DNA of 64,000 nt from CAZJHX01 sp964545715 (GCA_964545715.1 CAZJHX010000003.1:1-64000); one strand, 5' to 3'. Numbered from the stretch's first letter, positions 17,935 to 27,740 are shown. Translations and numbers: made by a program. Notes: generated from the sequence alone by a model not told the origin.

Positions 17935-19193
17935 GCACGCGGCTCGTGATGCTCGCGGTGCTGCTTTGCGGCTGCCGTGGGACCGACAAGCCCGTTCCCG
18001 TATCGTCCGAGAAATCCAAGCCGGCTCCCCAATCCGTCATGCCAGCCCCGCTCACGGTGGAGTGCCTGGTCGGCTCGGCGCGCGACGAGGACACGGCCCG
18101 CGGGCTGGTGAGCATGTATCTGGAGCCGCAGGTCCCGCAGGCGCTGTCCGCTCAGATGCTCGCGGCGCTCGCTGCAGGCCAGCACTTCAGGGGGCGCGCC
18201 CTGGCCATGATCGGCAAGCGGTTTGCCGAGCTCGGGGTCGAGGGCGCCCGATCGCACCTGGAGCGTGCGCTCGAGAGCCTGCCGCAGCTGTCGGTCATCG
18301 AGGGACCCATGACGGCCAAGACGCTGGCGTCGGGCTTTGCCGCGCTGGACGACGATGCCGGGGTCGACAAAGCGATCGCCGGCCTCAAGGACGGCTGGGC
18401 CAGAAGCGCGGCCCTCGCCACCGCCGCCGTCGCGCACGCCGATGCTGCCCGCCCGCAGAAGGCTCGAGCCCGCCTGACCCAGTCGCTGGCCGAGCGCGCC
18501 AAAATCAACAAGCTGTACACGGGCCTGGTCGACGTCGACCTGGGCGTTGCCGAGGCCGCGGCTCAGCATCTCGATCAGGCCGCCGCGCGGGTCGCTGCCG
18601 TGCCCGACGCCCGCAGCCGCACCCGTCTTCTGCTGGCTCTGGCCAAGCGCATGGCAACGGCCGGCAACTCTTCGCGCGCAAACCTGCTCTACAAGCAGGC
18701 CCTGGCGGCGGCGTCGGCGGTAAAGAACGGCAACAACCGCTCCCTCGCCGTCTTTCGTGTGTGGGACGAGTGGCGCCAGCTCAGACCGCCTCGTGACTTG
18801 AAGCAGCTGCGCGCGCAAGTCGTGCAGCTGGCGGCGGAGGAAGCCAAGACCTCCAACCGCATGGGCATCCTCAGCGGCCTGGCCAGCGAGGCGGCCGAGG
18901 CGGGCCGGGTCGACGAGGCGGTCGAGACGCTCACGCCCGACAAGGATGACACGCTCTTTGGCCCGATACAGACGTTTCAGCTGGTCCCGATCCTGGCGTC
19001 GAGCGGCCGCTGGGATGACGCCTTTAAGACGCTCTCCGGGCTGCGCGACGACGCCCTCTTCGAGCGCGCGCGCGTGTTTGCGGTTGCGCGCATGCACGTC
19101 GCCCTGCAGTCCGCGCCTCAGGAGCAGCGTGAGGCGCTGGAACGTCGTCTGTGGCTGTATCTCGCGCCGCTGTGCGGCCGCTCTCCTTTTTAG
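17931..19193 (+). CDS. Putative helical-repeat lipoprotein (420 aa)
   Basis: GTG 17931 overlaps the stop of the M48 gene and gives a short lipoprotein signal (LVMLAVLLCGC). The mature part is almost entirely alpha-helical and Ala/Leu-rich, with TPR-like pairs of helices (for example ARARLTQSLAERAKIN, ANLLYKQALAAASAVKNGNN). I infer a protein-interaction solenoid at the membrane, perhaps helping or regulating the M48 peptidase made from the same transcript. No enzyme motif was recognised. Confidence 0.75.
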   Translation: MSTRLVMLAVLLCGCRGTDKPVPVSSEKSKPAPQSVMPAPLTVECLVGSARDEDTARGLVSMYLEPQVPQALSAQMLAALAAGQHFRGRALAMIGKRFAELGVEGARSHLERALESLPQLSVIEGPMTAKTLASGFAALDDDAGVDKAIAGLKDGWARSAALATAAVAHADAARPQKARARLTQSLAERAKINKLYTGLVDVDLGVAEAAAQHLDQAAARVAAVPDARSRTRLLLALAKRMATAGNSSRANLLYKQALAAASAVKNGNNRSLAVFRVWDEWRQLRPPRDLKQLRAQVVQLAAEEAKTSNRMGILSGLASEAAEAGRVDEAVETLTPDKDDTLFGPIQTFQLVPILASSGRWDDAFKTLSGLRDDALFERARVFAVARMHVALQSAPQEQREALERRLWLYLAPLCGRSPF

Positions 19194-19311
19194 GTCTTCG
19201 AGCTGGGACATGTCCCACCCGCGCCGTGACGCATTGCGTACCGTTGGACCTTGAGCGGGTGAGGGAGGGGGCGAATGAAGGTCTGTGCCGATGTCGATTT
19301 CTGGCCCGTAG

Positions 19312-20043
19312 CACCTACGAGATCCGTGGGAGCCCGAGCAGGTGGACGACCTCGCCGTGTTTCGCGACAGTCACCCCCGCGTGGCGGTGCTGCCCCCGGG
19401 TATGCCAATTCGCGCTGCCGGGTTGTGGGAGTTCTTGCCCTACAACGATGCGACGCTGGCCAAGACTGCACCGCTCCCGTTCAGAAAGGCGGTCGCCAAA
19501 ACGCGAAATGCGCTGCTTTCGGCGTCATCTGTGAGGGATCGCGAGTCGGCGCTCCTGGCGTTGCGCACCGAGTACGACCGCCACTTCGGCAGCCGCTCCA
19601 AGGCGCGCAACGAGATCTCGCTGTTCTTGTATACCGGCCCGACCGGTCGGGGTGTACACCGCCGGGTCTTCAGAACCTACGTCGACGCCGACTGGAGGTA
19701 TGCGGCGCATGGACGCGGCGCGCAGGCGGGTTATCTCTTTACGGGCGATGGGTTCCTGAACAAACCCAAACGCCTCGTCGCACTCAAAGCGGCGCTAGGA
19801 CCAAACCGCCTGAGCCGCCTGCTGATGCTGCAGGTACCCCACCACGGCTCCCGCCACAGCTGGCATGCCGGTCTGGCTGCCGCGCTGGCGCCGGTATGGA
19901 GTGTGTTTTGCTCGAACCCCGCCGACGGTCGGTACAAACACCCGCACGGAGAAGTGGCGCGGGACTTCTTGCCGTACGGTCCGGTCCAGGTCGACTGCGA
20001 GCGCCCGTTCCACACGCATCAGAACGTGCACTACGAGACTTAG
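19312..20043 (+). pseudogene. 5'-truncated metallo-beta-lactamase-fold (ComEC-like C-terminal) remnant
   Basis: The open frame after a stop at 19309-19311 matches only the second half of an MBL-fold hydrolase. It has YLFTGD (metal-ligand Asp), LQVPHHGSRHSWHAG (metal-ligand His in the HHGS motif), then PVWSVFCSNP and YKHPHGEV, as at the end of ComEC-like and related MBL proteins. The first half, which should carry HxHxDH, cannot fit in the about 150 bp back to 19193. A good Shine-Dalgarno and ATG at 19275 open a different frame, and a third frame also shows possible continuity (STYEIR), suggesting deletion plus frameshift. A first usable start in the remnant frame is GTG 19342 (233 aa). Alternatively it is an unusual short protein, but catalysis is unlikely. 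Confidence 0.6.
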
Positions 20044-22100
20044 TCGTCCACGCCCACAATCGTGCCGCCGACCGCCTCGAAGCGCAGGCCGATGGAGGCC
20101 GCGTCCGGGCCTGACGGCGGGCCGGTGTCGATGTCGTTTTTGATCAGCAGGTCGATCAGCTGCGCCAGGTTCTCTTTGGGCACCGGCAGGTCGGCCTCCG
20201 GGATGTACTCGATGGCCGTTACAAAGACGGACTTGGGTACCGCGCCGCCCAGGATGCCGTTTTTGATCGACACGACCTTGTCGCCGTCCAAGACCACATC
20301 CGCCGTCAGCGCGCCGTTGAACATGTCGATGGGCAGGTAGTTGTCGCCGAAGAGCGGCACGATCAGCTGGTACTTGTAGCCCGGGCCGCCCGCGGTCAGC
20401 TTGCCGTTTTTGATGGTCGCGTTGTCGATCTTGATCAGCGGCTGGCAGTCCTCGGTCAGGCCCTCGTCCTCGACCAGGTAGGTGCAGCCGCTCTTGGTGT
20501 GGTCGCAGCTCTTGTCGGCCTTCTTGCCCGGGTAGACGCTGAGCGTGAACGGGGTGCCGTCGGTTTTGACGTCGACCAACTCAAACAGCAGCACCAGGCC
20601 GCCGCCGTTGACCTCTTTGGCGATGTTCTCGTTGACGAAGTTGTTCAGCACGGACAGCGTGTTGTCGATGCCGCCCGAGCACTTGCCCGCGGGCGCGCAC
20701 GTCGCCGGATTCACGTCGACGTCCAGCCCGTCGCCGGGGTTGCCGGTCTCCCCCAACTGAAGCAGCGTCGTCTTGGCGATCGTCGGGGAAAACGGCGGGT
20801 CGCACGTGCACTCGGAGGCGTCGCCGATGCACTCGCCGTTGATGCACGTGTCGTCAAACGTGCACGGGATGCCGTCGTTGCAGCCGCCGATCGTCGGGGC
20901 GTGCTGGCAGCCGGCGGCCTCGTCACACAGGTCGGTGGTGCACGGGTTGCCGTCGTCACAGCCCGCCGCGTTGCCTGACTGGCAGACCCCGCCGGAGCAC
21001 TTGTCGCCGCCGGTGCACTGGTCGCCGTCCTCGCAAGCGTCGGTGTTGGGGGTGTTGACGCACGCACCCTCTGCGCCGCCGTCGCAGGTGTCGGTTGTGC
21101 ACGGGTTGCCGTCATTGCACACGTGAATAGCGCCTGAGCAGCAGGGGTTCAAGGTCAGCGTCTGGTAGCAGCCGAAGACCTCGTCGCACTCGTCTTCAGT
21201 GCATTCCGTGCCGTCGCTGCAGTCCGCCGGCGGGCCGGACGTGCACACGCCGGACTTGCACTTGTCGCCCACCGTGCAGGCGTCGCCGTCCTCGCAGGCG
21301 GTGTCCGTCACCACGTGCTGGCAGCCCAGCTCAGGCAGGCAGGTGTCTGTGGTGCACGGGTTGTCGTCGTCACACTGCCCAAACGGGGCGTGGCAGACTC
21401 CGCCGCTGCACTCAGAGACGGTCGTACACGGGTCGCCGTCGCTGCACGGTCCGCTCGCCGGCTGATTGACGCAGCCGCTCAGCTTGTCGCAGCTGTCCTG
21501 GGTGCAGTCGTTGCCGTCGTCACACGTCGCTTTCAGCCCCTTCTTGCACGTGCCCTTCTTGCAATAGTCGCCGAACGTGCACGGGTTGCCGTCCTCGCAG
21601 GGGTCGTCGTCGTCGCGCTCGGACCACGCGATCTTGCTCTTGTCCGTGTCGCAGCGCCCGCACTCGTTGTTGGGGTCGATGGTGCCGTGGTCCACGCACA
21701 CGTTGTTCAACAGGCAGAAGCCGCTGATCACGCCAAACTCGCACCCGCCGTCGCCCGTGCAGTCGTTTGCGGTGCACTCCCGCCCGTCGTCACACGTGTA
21801 GTGTGTGCCCTCGCACAAGCTGTCGGCGCACGTGTCGTTCATGGTGCACGGGTTGTTGTCGTCGCACGGCAGCCCCACGACGCACGGCGGCGGCGTCCAC
21901 GCGTCCTCGGCGGCGTCCGGCTCGCCGGTCTCCCCGTCCGGGGCCACGCCCGTGTCCGCGTCGGGCGTCACCACGTCGGCGCCGGTGCTGTCGTCCGTGC
22001 CGGTGGTGTCTGCGCCGTCGGTCTGGCCCGGGGTCACGGGGTCGTCGGGGCAGCCGATCAGCAGCGCTGCGATGAAGAGGGCGCTACTTGATCTCACCAC
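20040..22100 (-). CDS. Lipoprotein with 12 CTDC-type Cys-rich repeats (686 aa)
   Basis: GTG 22100 gives a lipoprotein signal (ALFIAALLIGC), and an acidic Asp/Thr tether follows. Residues about 80-425 hold about twelve units of the form CxDGxxCTxxxxC (for example CDDGNPCTTDLC), resembling the CTDC repeat of slime-mould extracellular proteins. The C-terminal about 260 residues form a separate domain (LLQLGETGNPGDGLD, CSGGIDNTLSVL, VDVKTDGTPFTLSVYPG) of unknown function. The start overlaps the end of the upstream 1041-aa gene by 17 bp. Third gene of a lipoprotein operon. Likely a disulphide-rich surface adhesin or structural protein. Confidence 0.82.
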   Translation of the reverse strand: MVRSSSALFIAALLIGCPDDPVTPGQTDGADTTGTDDSTGADVVTPDADTGVAPDGETGEPDAAEDAWTPPPCVVGLPCDDNNPCTMNDTCADSLCEGTHYTCDDGRECTANDCTGDGGCEFGVISGFCLLNNVCVDHGTIDPNNECGRCDTDKSKIAWSERDDDDPCEDGNPCTFGDYCKKGTCKKGLKATCDDGNDCTQDSCDKLSGCVNQPASGPCSDGDPCTTVSECSGGVCHAPFGQCDDDNPCTTDTCLPELGCQHVVTDTACEDGDACTVGDKCKSGVCTSGPPADCSDGTECTEDECDEVFGCYQTLTLNPCCSGAIHVCNDGNPCTTDTCDGGAEGACVNTPNTDACEDGDQCTGGDKCSGGVCQSGNAAGCDDGNPCTTDLCDEAAGCQHAPTIGGCNDGIPCTFDDTCINGECIGDASECTCDPPFSPTIAKTTLLQLGETGNPGDGLDVDVNPATCAPAGKCSGGIDNTLSVLNNFVNENIAKEVNGGGLVLLFELVDVKTDGTPFTLSVYPGKKADKSCDHTKSGCTYLVEDEGLTEDCQPLIKIDNATIKNGKLTAGGPGYKYQLIVPLFGDNYLPIDMFNGALTADVVLDGDKVVSIKNGILGGAVPKSVFVTAIEYIPEADLPVPKENLAQLIDLLIKNDIDTGPPSGPDAASIGLRFEAVGGTIVGVDD

Positions 22101-25100
22101 CGATCACCGTCCAGCCTTTGTCTCGGTCCACGTTCTTGGGGTTGATCGCGATGACGGTGCCCTCCGGCACGCCGTCGGCCAGGCCGCCCAGGTCGATCTC
22201 CGGCAGGGGGAAGCCCGCCAGCGCGCCGTCGCCCAGCTGTCCGAAGATCAGCGGCGTCAGCTGCTCGCCAACCAGGTTGTCCACCAGCTGCTCAGCCGTT
22301 CCGAAGCCGGCCGTGCTGACGACCACCTCCGTCTTGAGGTCCTTGATGTCCGCGACCTCCAGCCCCAGGCCTTTGCTGTCCGCCACGAAGTCCAGATAAG
22401 CCTCCATGCTGGCGAAGAGATCCAGCTCCACCGGCTGGTCGAACAGCTTCATCGTCACGTGGATCGCAATGTCGCCAATCTGCAGCAGTACGTCGTTGTA
22501 TTCGTTGCACGCAGAGACGATCGGCGGCAGCAGGAAGTCCAGCTCCAGCGCCAGATCCGTCACCCCGAACTGGGTCAGATCCTGCCCGGCCAGCAGCGAC
22601 GCCGGGATCGGGAACTTCAGGCCCCCGCCCCACCAGATCGAGAACAGGATCTGGTTCATCATGTCGTCGCCCAGCGCGATCTGCAGCGCCTCGTCCTGGC
22701 TCAGCGCCAGGTTCTCCGACCCGCTGCCGCATCCGTCGCGCCGCAGCGTGCCCAGCACCGAGTGGCTGACCTTCTTGGGCGTCGTCGCGGCCGCCCACAT
22801 GCGGAACGTCCCCCCGTCTTCGGTCCAGAACGTGGTCTCCAGGCCTGTCTTCAGTGTGACCTTGACCGCTTTGCCGCCGTCGAAGAGCGGTGGGATGTCG
22901 AACTTGGTGTCAAACGCCAGGCTGTTCAGCGCGTCCTCCAGCGTGTCGGGCACCACTTTGCCCAGCTCTTTCTCAAACGCGCCCTCGATCGTCGGCGCAA
23001 GCTGATCGACGACGAAGTCCACGATGAAGTCCAGGATCGACCCCAGGATGCCGTTGATGTCCACGTCGGGGTTCACCAGGATCACGTCGGTCTTCTTGAG
23101 CGTGGCGTCCACCTTGCCGTTCTTGGTTTTGATGCCCACGTCGCTGCTGATGATGATGCGGCTGACGGTGATCTTGCCGCTGGCGCTGGGACAGAACGTG
23201 CATTTGCCCTTGGCGCTGACCTTGGCGTACAGGTCGTCGATGGTGGCGTACAGGTTGAGCCCGCCGGCGATCGGCACCAGCTGAACCTCGGCCGGCTTGA
23301 AGCTCACGTTGCTGATCGTGACCTTGTAGTTGCTGTTCTCCACCAGCGGATTGGGCAGCAGCGCGCCGATATCAAAGGCGCCGATGATCACCTCGAAGAT
23401 CGTCGCCAGGTCGTCCGGCGGCATGCTGTGGTTGCCGTCATCGATGGCCGGCGGACCCATGTACAGGTACAGCGACTTGGGCATCTTGGACGCCGTCGGA
23501 TTGTCGGACGACATCGGCTGGTACTTGGTCGAGTAGTAGAACGACCGCATCGCCTTGTCGGTGTTGCCCAGCTCGTCTTTGACCTCGGCAAACAGCACGT
23601 TCATGCCGTGCTTGGCCTTTACGGTCGTCTGGAACGTGCCGTTGGACTTCAGCTTCAGGTCCTTGCCGTTCAGGCGCGCGAACTCCAGCGGCGCCGCCGG
23701 GTGCTGCACCTTGCCCTTCACGGTGATGGTCTTGTTGCCGGTCAGCGTGATGGCCCGCTTGGGTGACGTGATCGTGATCGACAGCAGGCAGGCGTCACTG
23801 CTGCCGTCCAGCGTATGGGTGCAGCCCTCGTCCCCCTCGCAGATGTCGATCGTGCACACGTTGCCGTCGTCGCAGTCCAGGCCCGAGGGCACGCAGGCCC
23901 CCTTGTTGCACGCGCTGATCGAGCATGGATCGTCGTCCTCGCACGGCGCGGTGTTGAACTCGAAGACGCAGCCGCCCTCCACCTTGGCGTTGCACAGGTC
24001 GTCGGTGCACAGGTTGCCGTCGTCGCACTCGGTCGGCGTGCTGCCCTTGCAGACGCCGCCAAAGCACTTATCGCCTTCAGTGCACGGGTTGCCGTCGTCG
24101 CACGTCCCGGTCTTGGGCACCGCCTTGCACCCGACGTTGGCCTCGCAGAAGTCCTGCGTGCACGGGTCGCCGTCGTCGCACTCCTTGATGAAGAAGCCCG
24201 CCGCGCACTGCCCGCCCGAGCACGTGTCGCCCTCGGAGCACGGGTTGCCGTCTTCGCACGCGACCAGGTTCGGCACGTGGATGCAGCCCACGCCCGCCAG
24301 GCACGAGTCGTTGGTGCAGGCGTTACTGTCGTCACAGCTTGGCTTGTCCGCGCCGCCCGTGCACTCACCCAGCGCGCAGACGTCGTTGAGCGAGCATGGG
24401 TCGCCGTCGTCACACGTGCCGTTGTGCGGCGCGTGCAGGCAGCCGCCGCCTTTGACGCACTCATCCTGCGTACACGGATCGCCGTCGCTGCAGTCCAGCG
24501 ACTTGGGCCCGGGGTTGCACACCTGATTCGTGCACGTGTCGCCCAGCGTGCAGAAGTCCCCGTCCTCGCAGGCACCCTGCAGCGCGGCGTGGATGCAGCC
24601 CTCGCCCTCTTTGCAGCCGTTTGTGGTGCATGGGTTGTCGTCGTCGCACGGGTCCTTGCCCCCTTTGCACACGCCGCCCTGGCACTGGTCGTCCGCGGTG
24701 CACTCCAGCCCGTCATCGCAGGTGGCGCCGTCCGCCGCGCTCCACCCGGTCGGCGAGACCGGTGTGACGCAGGCCTCACACGCGTTGGCGGGGTTCAGCT
24801 CACCGTCGCCGTAGCAGGCCCCGCCGATCAGGCACCAGAGCCCGGACACCAGCTTAGCCCCGTCGCACCCGCCCTTTCCGTCGCACTGATCGGCCGTGCA
24901 CTCCAGCCCGTCATCGCAGTCGTAGGGCGTGCCGCGGCACTGGCCGTCGATACACACGTCGTTTTGAGTGCACGCGTCGTAGTCGTTGCAGCTCACCCCC
25001 TCGCTGCACGGTGGGGGCGGCGGCGGCAGGTCCGGCCCGGCGTCCGCGTCCGATTGTGACTGCCCACCGGCGTCTGTCGAGATCGCCACGTCAGGCAGCG

Positions 25101-25209
25101 GACCGGCGTCGGGCGGGGGGGCTCCGGCTACCTGGGGCCCGTCGGAGCAGGCGGCGGCCAGCAAGAGTGTCAGCAGAAGTCGGCTGAAGCGCACTGTCGT
25201 CGGAAGCAC
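22084..25209 (-). CDS. Lipoprotein: 14 CTDC-type repeats, Ig-like domain and possible lipid-binding domain (1041 aa)
   Basis: GTG 25209 (sharing its first base with the TAG of the gene before) opens a lipoprotein signal (LLTLLLAAAC). Residues about 70-470 carry about fourteen CxDGxxC(T/S)xxxxC units. Residues about 475-570 look like a bacterial Ig-like domain (TLTGNKTITVKGKV, MNVLFAEVKDELGN). The last about 460 residues are a separate, Cys-poor domain with long amphipathic stretches (ILGSILDFIVDFVVDQLAP, ALNSLAFDTKFDIPPLF) that recall BPI/TULIP lipid-binding folds; this is an inference from pattern only. Paralogous in its repeats to the next gene downstream. Confidence 0.8.
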   Translation of the reverse strand: MLPTTVRFSRLLLTLLLAAACSDGPQVAGAPPPDAGPLPDVAISTDAGGQSQSDADAGPDLPPPPPPCSEGVSCNDYDACTQNDVCIDGQCRGTPYDCDDGLECTADQCDGKGGCDGAKLVSGLWCLIGGACYGDGELNPANACEACVTPVSPTGWSAADGATCDDGLECTADDQCQGGVCKGGKDPCDDDNPCTTNGCKEGEGCIHAALQGACEDGDFCTLGDTCTNQVCNPGPKSLDCSDGDPCTQDECVKGGGCLHAPHNGTCDDGDPCSLNDVCALGECTGGADKPSCDDSNACTNDSCLAGVGCIHVPNLVACEDGNPCSEGDTCSGGQCAAGFFIKECDDGDPCTQDFCEANVGCKAVPKTGTCDDGNPCTEGDKCFGGVCKGSTPTECDDGNLCTDDLCNAKVEGGCVFEFNTAPCEDDDPCSISACNKGACVPSGLDCDDGNVCTIDICEGDEGCTHTLDGSSDACLLSITITSPKRAITLTGNKTITVKGKVQHPAAPLEFARLNGKDLKLKSNGTFQTTVKAKHGMNVLFAEVKDELGNTDKAMRSFYYSTKYQPMSSDNPTASKMPKSLYLYMGPPAIDDGNHSMPPDDLATIFEVIIGAFDIGALLPNPLVENSNYKVTISNVSFKPAEVQLVPIAGGLNLYATIDDLYAKVSAKGKCTFCPSASGKITVSRIIISSDVGIKTKNGKVDATLKKTDVILVNPDVDINGILGSILDFIVDFVVDQLAPTIEGAFEKELGKVVPDTLEDALNSLAFDTKFDIPPLFDGGKAVKVTLKTGLETTFWTEDGGTFRMWAAATTPKKVSHSVLGTLRRDGCGSGSENLALSQDEALQIALGDDMMNQILFSIWWGGGLKFPIPASLLAGQDLTQFGVTDLALELDFLLPPIVSACNEYNDVLLQIGDIAIHVTMKLFDQPVELDLFASMEAYLDFVADSKGLGLEVADIKDLKTEVVVSTAGFGTAEQLVDNLVGEQLTPLIFGQLGDGALAGFPLPEIDLGGLADGVPEGTVIAINPKNVDRDKGWTVIGGEIK

Positions 25210-25850
25210 TATTGCCCCTTCTCGGGCAGGAAGAACTGAAACTCGCCGATGATCTTGGCCTCCAGCGGGTCACCGCTGTCGTTGACCAGCGTGCCCTCCA
25301 GCGTCCCCTTGACCAGGTCGCCGGTCGCGTTGCCCCAGCGCTCGATGTCGTAGTGCCCCTCAGCGGTTGGCAGCCACGACGCAAACGTGCGCTGGATGCC
25401 GCCGTCCTTGGCGGTGATCTTGAATGACGGCGGCGTGTTCTTGCCGCCTTTGCCCCACTCCCAGCGGCCGGTGTCATCGATCGTCAGCGGATAGTCGTTG
25501 GAGCCGACGACAAAGCCGAAGTTGAAGTTGATGGAGGCAAACGGCGAGTACAGCGTGTCCTCGATGGCCAGCGACACCGCCGTGCCGATGTGTGAGGAGC
25601 CGTAGGAGATCACATATGGCGCGTCATCGATGTTCTGCTCGTATTTTTGGCTGACGCCGTCCGTCGGAAACGTGATCGTAAAGCTGTAGTATGAGCCCTG
25701 AGTCACCTGCTTGGGGATGTCCGGCTCTTCGACGTCCGGCACGTCTTCGACCGCAGCCCCGGTGTCTGTCGTGTCACCAGAGCCCTCGTCGCCGCATGCC
25801 GCAAAGGTGAGGAAGGTCAGTGCCAGTAGGGGCGCGGTCCATCGTTTCAT
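25209..25850 (-). CDS. Putative lipoprotein (213 aa)
   Basis: ATG 25850 gives MKRWTAPLLALTFLTFAAC, a clear lipoprotein signal, followed by an acidic tether (DVPDVEEPDIP). The mature part looks like one beta-rich domain (SYYSFTITFPTDG, SINFNFGFVVGSNDYPLTI, GRWEWGKGGKN). It contains no Cys after the lipobox and no motif I recognise. Its TAG shares a base with the GTG of the 1041-aa gene, making it the first gene of a three-gene, overlapping lipoprotein operon (25850 to 20040). Its product may therefore act with the two Cys-rich repeat proteins. Confidence 0.72.
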   Translation of the reverse strand: MKRWTAPLLALTFLTFAACGDEGSGDTTDTGAAVEDVPDVEEPDIPKQVTQGSYYSFTITFPTDGVSQKYEQNIDDAPYVISYGSSHIGTAVSLAIEDTLYSPFASINFNFGFVVGSNDYPLTIDDTGRWEWGKGGKNTPPSFKITAKDGGIQRTFASWLPTAEGHYDIERWGNATGDLVKGTLEGTLVNDSGDPLEAKIIGEFQFFLPEKGQ

Positions 25851-25878
25851 GGGGCGCAAACGTAGCACGAAAGGGGGG

Positions 25879-26463
25879 CTATTTTCCAGCGCACTGGCGG
25901 CGGCAGTCCGCCTCGATGACCTCGGGCGAGACCGCCTGCATCTGGTTGGCCTGCACACACTTCGCGACACAATCTGTGGCGCCCTGAGGTTGGGGTTTTT
26001 GTTGCGGTGCAGGCTTCGGTTTGGGCTTCGGCGTTGGGGTCGCCTTGTTCAGGTAGACGCAGCGCGCCGGCGCCCCTTTCTTCATCAAGCGCTTGCCGAA
26101 GCCGCGCGGGGCGATACAGAAGCGGTGCTTCGGACCCGTGATCTGCAGCATGGCCGTCACTGTGCGTGCCCTGCCGTTGCGTGAGATCTTGGCCAGCTGG
26201 CCGCGGCGGTCGAACATGGTCAGCGCCACCATCGACATGGGGAACTCCCAGGTCCCCCCGACCTTGCTCCCGCCCTCGAACGACCAGTCGGCCAGCAGCG
26301 TGTTGGCGTCATCGGTGAGCACGACGGTGCTGCCGACAAAGTGCAGCGACAGTGCCTCGCCGCCGTCGTCGCGGCCGCCCCAGACGCCGTTCAGGTCCGG
26401 GATCTGCGCGGCTGACGCCGAGGTCCACAAGAGGATAGAAACGGTCAGCAGAACCCCACGCAT
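25879..26463 (-). CDS. Secreted protein of unknown function (194 aa)
   Basis: N-terminal signal peptide (MRGVLLTVSILLWTSASAAQ; cleavage likely after SAA or AQ, no lipobox Cys). The mature part is beta-rich (LNGVWGGRDDGGEALSLHF, VVLTDDANTLLADWSFEGG), like small lipocalin/avidin-type sandwiches, but I cannot assign it. A Pro/Lys linker (about 140-155) leads to a C-terminal four-Cys helical hairpin (CVAKCVQANQM, CRRQC). ATG 26463 was chosen for the signal peptide. It lies 28 bp upstream of the 213-aa lipoprotein gene and may be co-transcribed with it. Confidence 0.7.
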   Translation of the reverse strand: MRGVLLTVSILLWTSASAAQIPDLNGVWGGRDDGGEALSLHFVGSTVVLTDDANTLLADWSFEGGSKVGGTWEFPMSMVALTMFDRRGQLAKISRNGRARTVTAMLQITGPKHRFCIAPRGFGKRLMKKGAPARCVYLNKATPTPKPKPKPAPQQKPQPQGATDCVAKCVQANQMQAVSPEVIEADCRRQCAGK

Positions 26464-26531
26464 CGAGGTCTCCTATCGATAACTGAAAACGGGTTGTACA
26501 TCGTGATCGACAGTGGCTACCTTCCCACGGC

Positions 26532-27734
26532 ATGGCCGCAGAATCCAGACCCGCAGGCTCGCGTTTCGCGCATCATTGGTCGCTCGATCCGGACGTTGTA
26601 TACCTCAATCACGGCTCCTTCGGCGCGTGCCCCAAGCCGGTCACTGAGTTTCAGCAGCAGCTTCAGGCGCGCATCGAACGCGAGCCCATGCGCTTCTTCA
26701 TGCGGGACGCGCTGCCCCTGTTGAATGAGACGCGCGCGGCGCTCGGGGTGTTCATCGGGGCGGACCCGGACGATTTGGCGCTTATCAACAACGCTACGAC
26801 CGGGGTCAACGCGGTCGTACGGTCTATGGAGCTTTCGGCCGGTGATCGCATCCTGATCCTCAGCCACGCCTACGGGGCGTGCGCCAACGCGGTCCGTTAT
26901 GTGGCCGCGCGCGCCGGGGCTGTGGTCGACGTCGTGGAGCTGCCGTTCCCAGCCGCCGCTGCCGATGATGTCGTGGCCGCCGTGCTTGAGACAGCGACGG
27001 AGCGCACGGTGCTGGCGATGGTGGATCACATCACCAGTCCGACCGGCCTGGTGCTGCCGATCGCGGACATCGTCACGCGGCTGGCAGAGCGCGGGATCGA
27101 GACCCTGGTCGACGGAGCCCACGCTCCGGGCCACGTGCCGCTGAACCTGGACGCGCTGGGCGCCGCTTATTACACGGGCAACTGCCACAAGTGGCTGTGC
27201 ACGCCCAAGGGCTCGGCGTTTCTGCATGTGCGGCGGGATCGCCAGGCGGACGTGCGGCCGACGATCATCAGTCACGGTGCGACGATGCCGCTTGGCGAGC
27301 GGTCACGCTTTCGCTTGGAGTTTGACTGGCAGGGCACGGACGATCCCAGCGCGGTGTTGGCGATCCCGACCGCCATCGACTTCCTCGGGTCGCTGCTGCC
27401 CGGCGGCTGGCCCGCGTTGATGGCGCACAACCGCCGCATGGCTCTGGACGCGCGAGCGCTGCTGTGCGAGCGGATGGGCACGGCTGCTGCGGCGCCCGAT
27501 GACATGATCGGCATGCTCGCCGCCGTGCTCCTGGGCGAGACGGATGATCCGCCCGCGCCCCCGATGAACCCATTCGACCCGCTGCAGGCGCGACTGCACG
27601 ACGAGTACAGCATTCAGATGCCGGTCATCCGGTTCCCACGGTCCCGAGATCGCCTGATCCGCATCTCTGCGCAGGCCTATAACGCCCCGGCTCAATACGG
27701 CTATCTCGCCAATGCCCTGTCGACGCTGACCTGA
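26532..27734 (+). CDS. Aminotransferase class V / isopenicillin-N epimerase-like PLP enzyme (400 aa)
   Basis: Fold type I PLP enzyme. Family motifs: VYLNHGSFGACPK at the N-terminus, NNATTGVNAVVRS for cofactor phosphate binding, VDHITSPTGLVLPI, the cofactor Asp in TLVDGAHAPGHV, and the Schiff-base Lys in CHKWLCTPKGSAFLHV. This order and spacing match the CefD-like (isopenicillin N epimerase / cysteine-desulfurase-like) group. The length is standard. No beta-lactam or siderophore genes are nearby, so the substrate is open. A single gene, divergent from the secreted protein at 26463. Confidence 0.9.
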   Translation: MAAESRPAGSRFAHHWSLDPDVVYLNHGSFGACPKPVTEFQQQLQARIEREPMRFFMRDALPLLNETRAALGVFIGADPDDLALINNATTGVNAVVRSMELSAGDRILILSHAYGACANAVRYVAARAGAVVDVVELPFPAAAADDVVAAVLETATERTVLAMVDHITSPTGLVLPIADIVTRLAERGIETLVDGAHAPGHVPLNLDALGAAYYTGNCHKWLCTPKGSAFLHVRRDRQADVRPTIISHGATMPLGERSRFRLEFDWQGTDDPSAVLAIPTAIDFLGSLLPGGWPALMAHNRRMALDARALLCERMGTAAAAPDDMIGMLAAVLLGETDDPPAPPMNPFDPLQARLHDEYSIQMPVIRFPRSRDRLIRISAQAYNAPAQYGYLANALSTLT

Positions 27735-27740
27735 TCCCCG

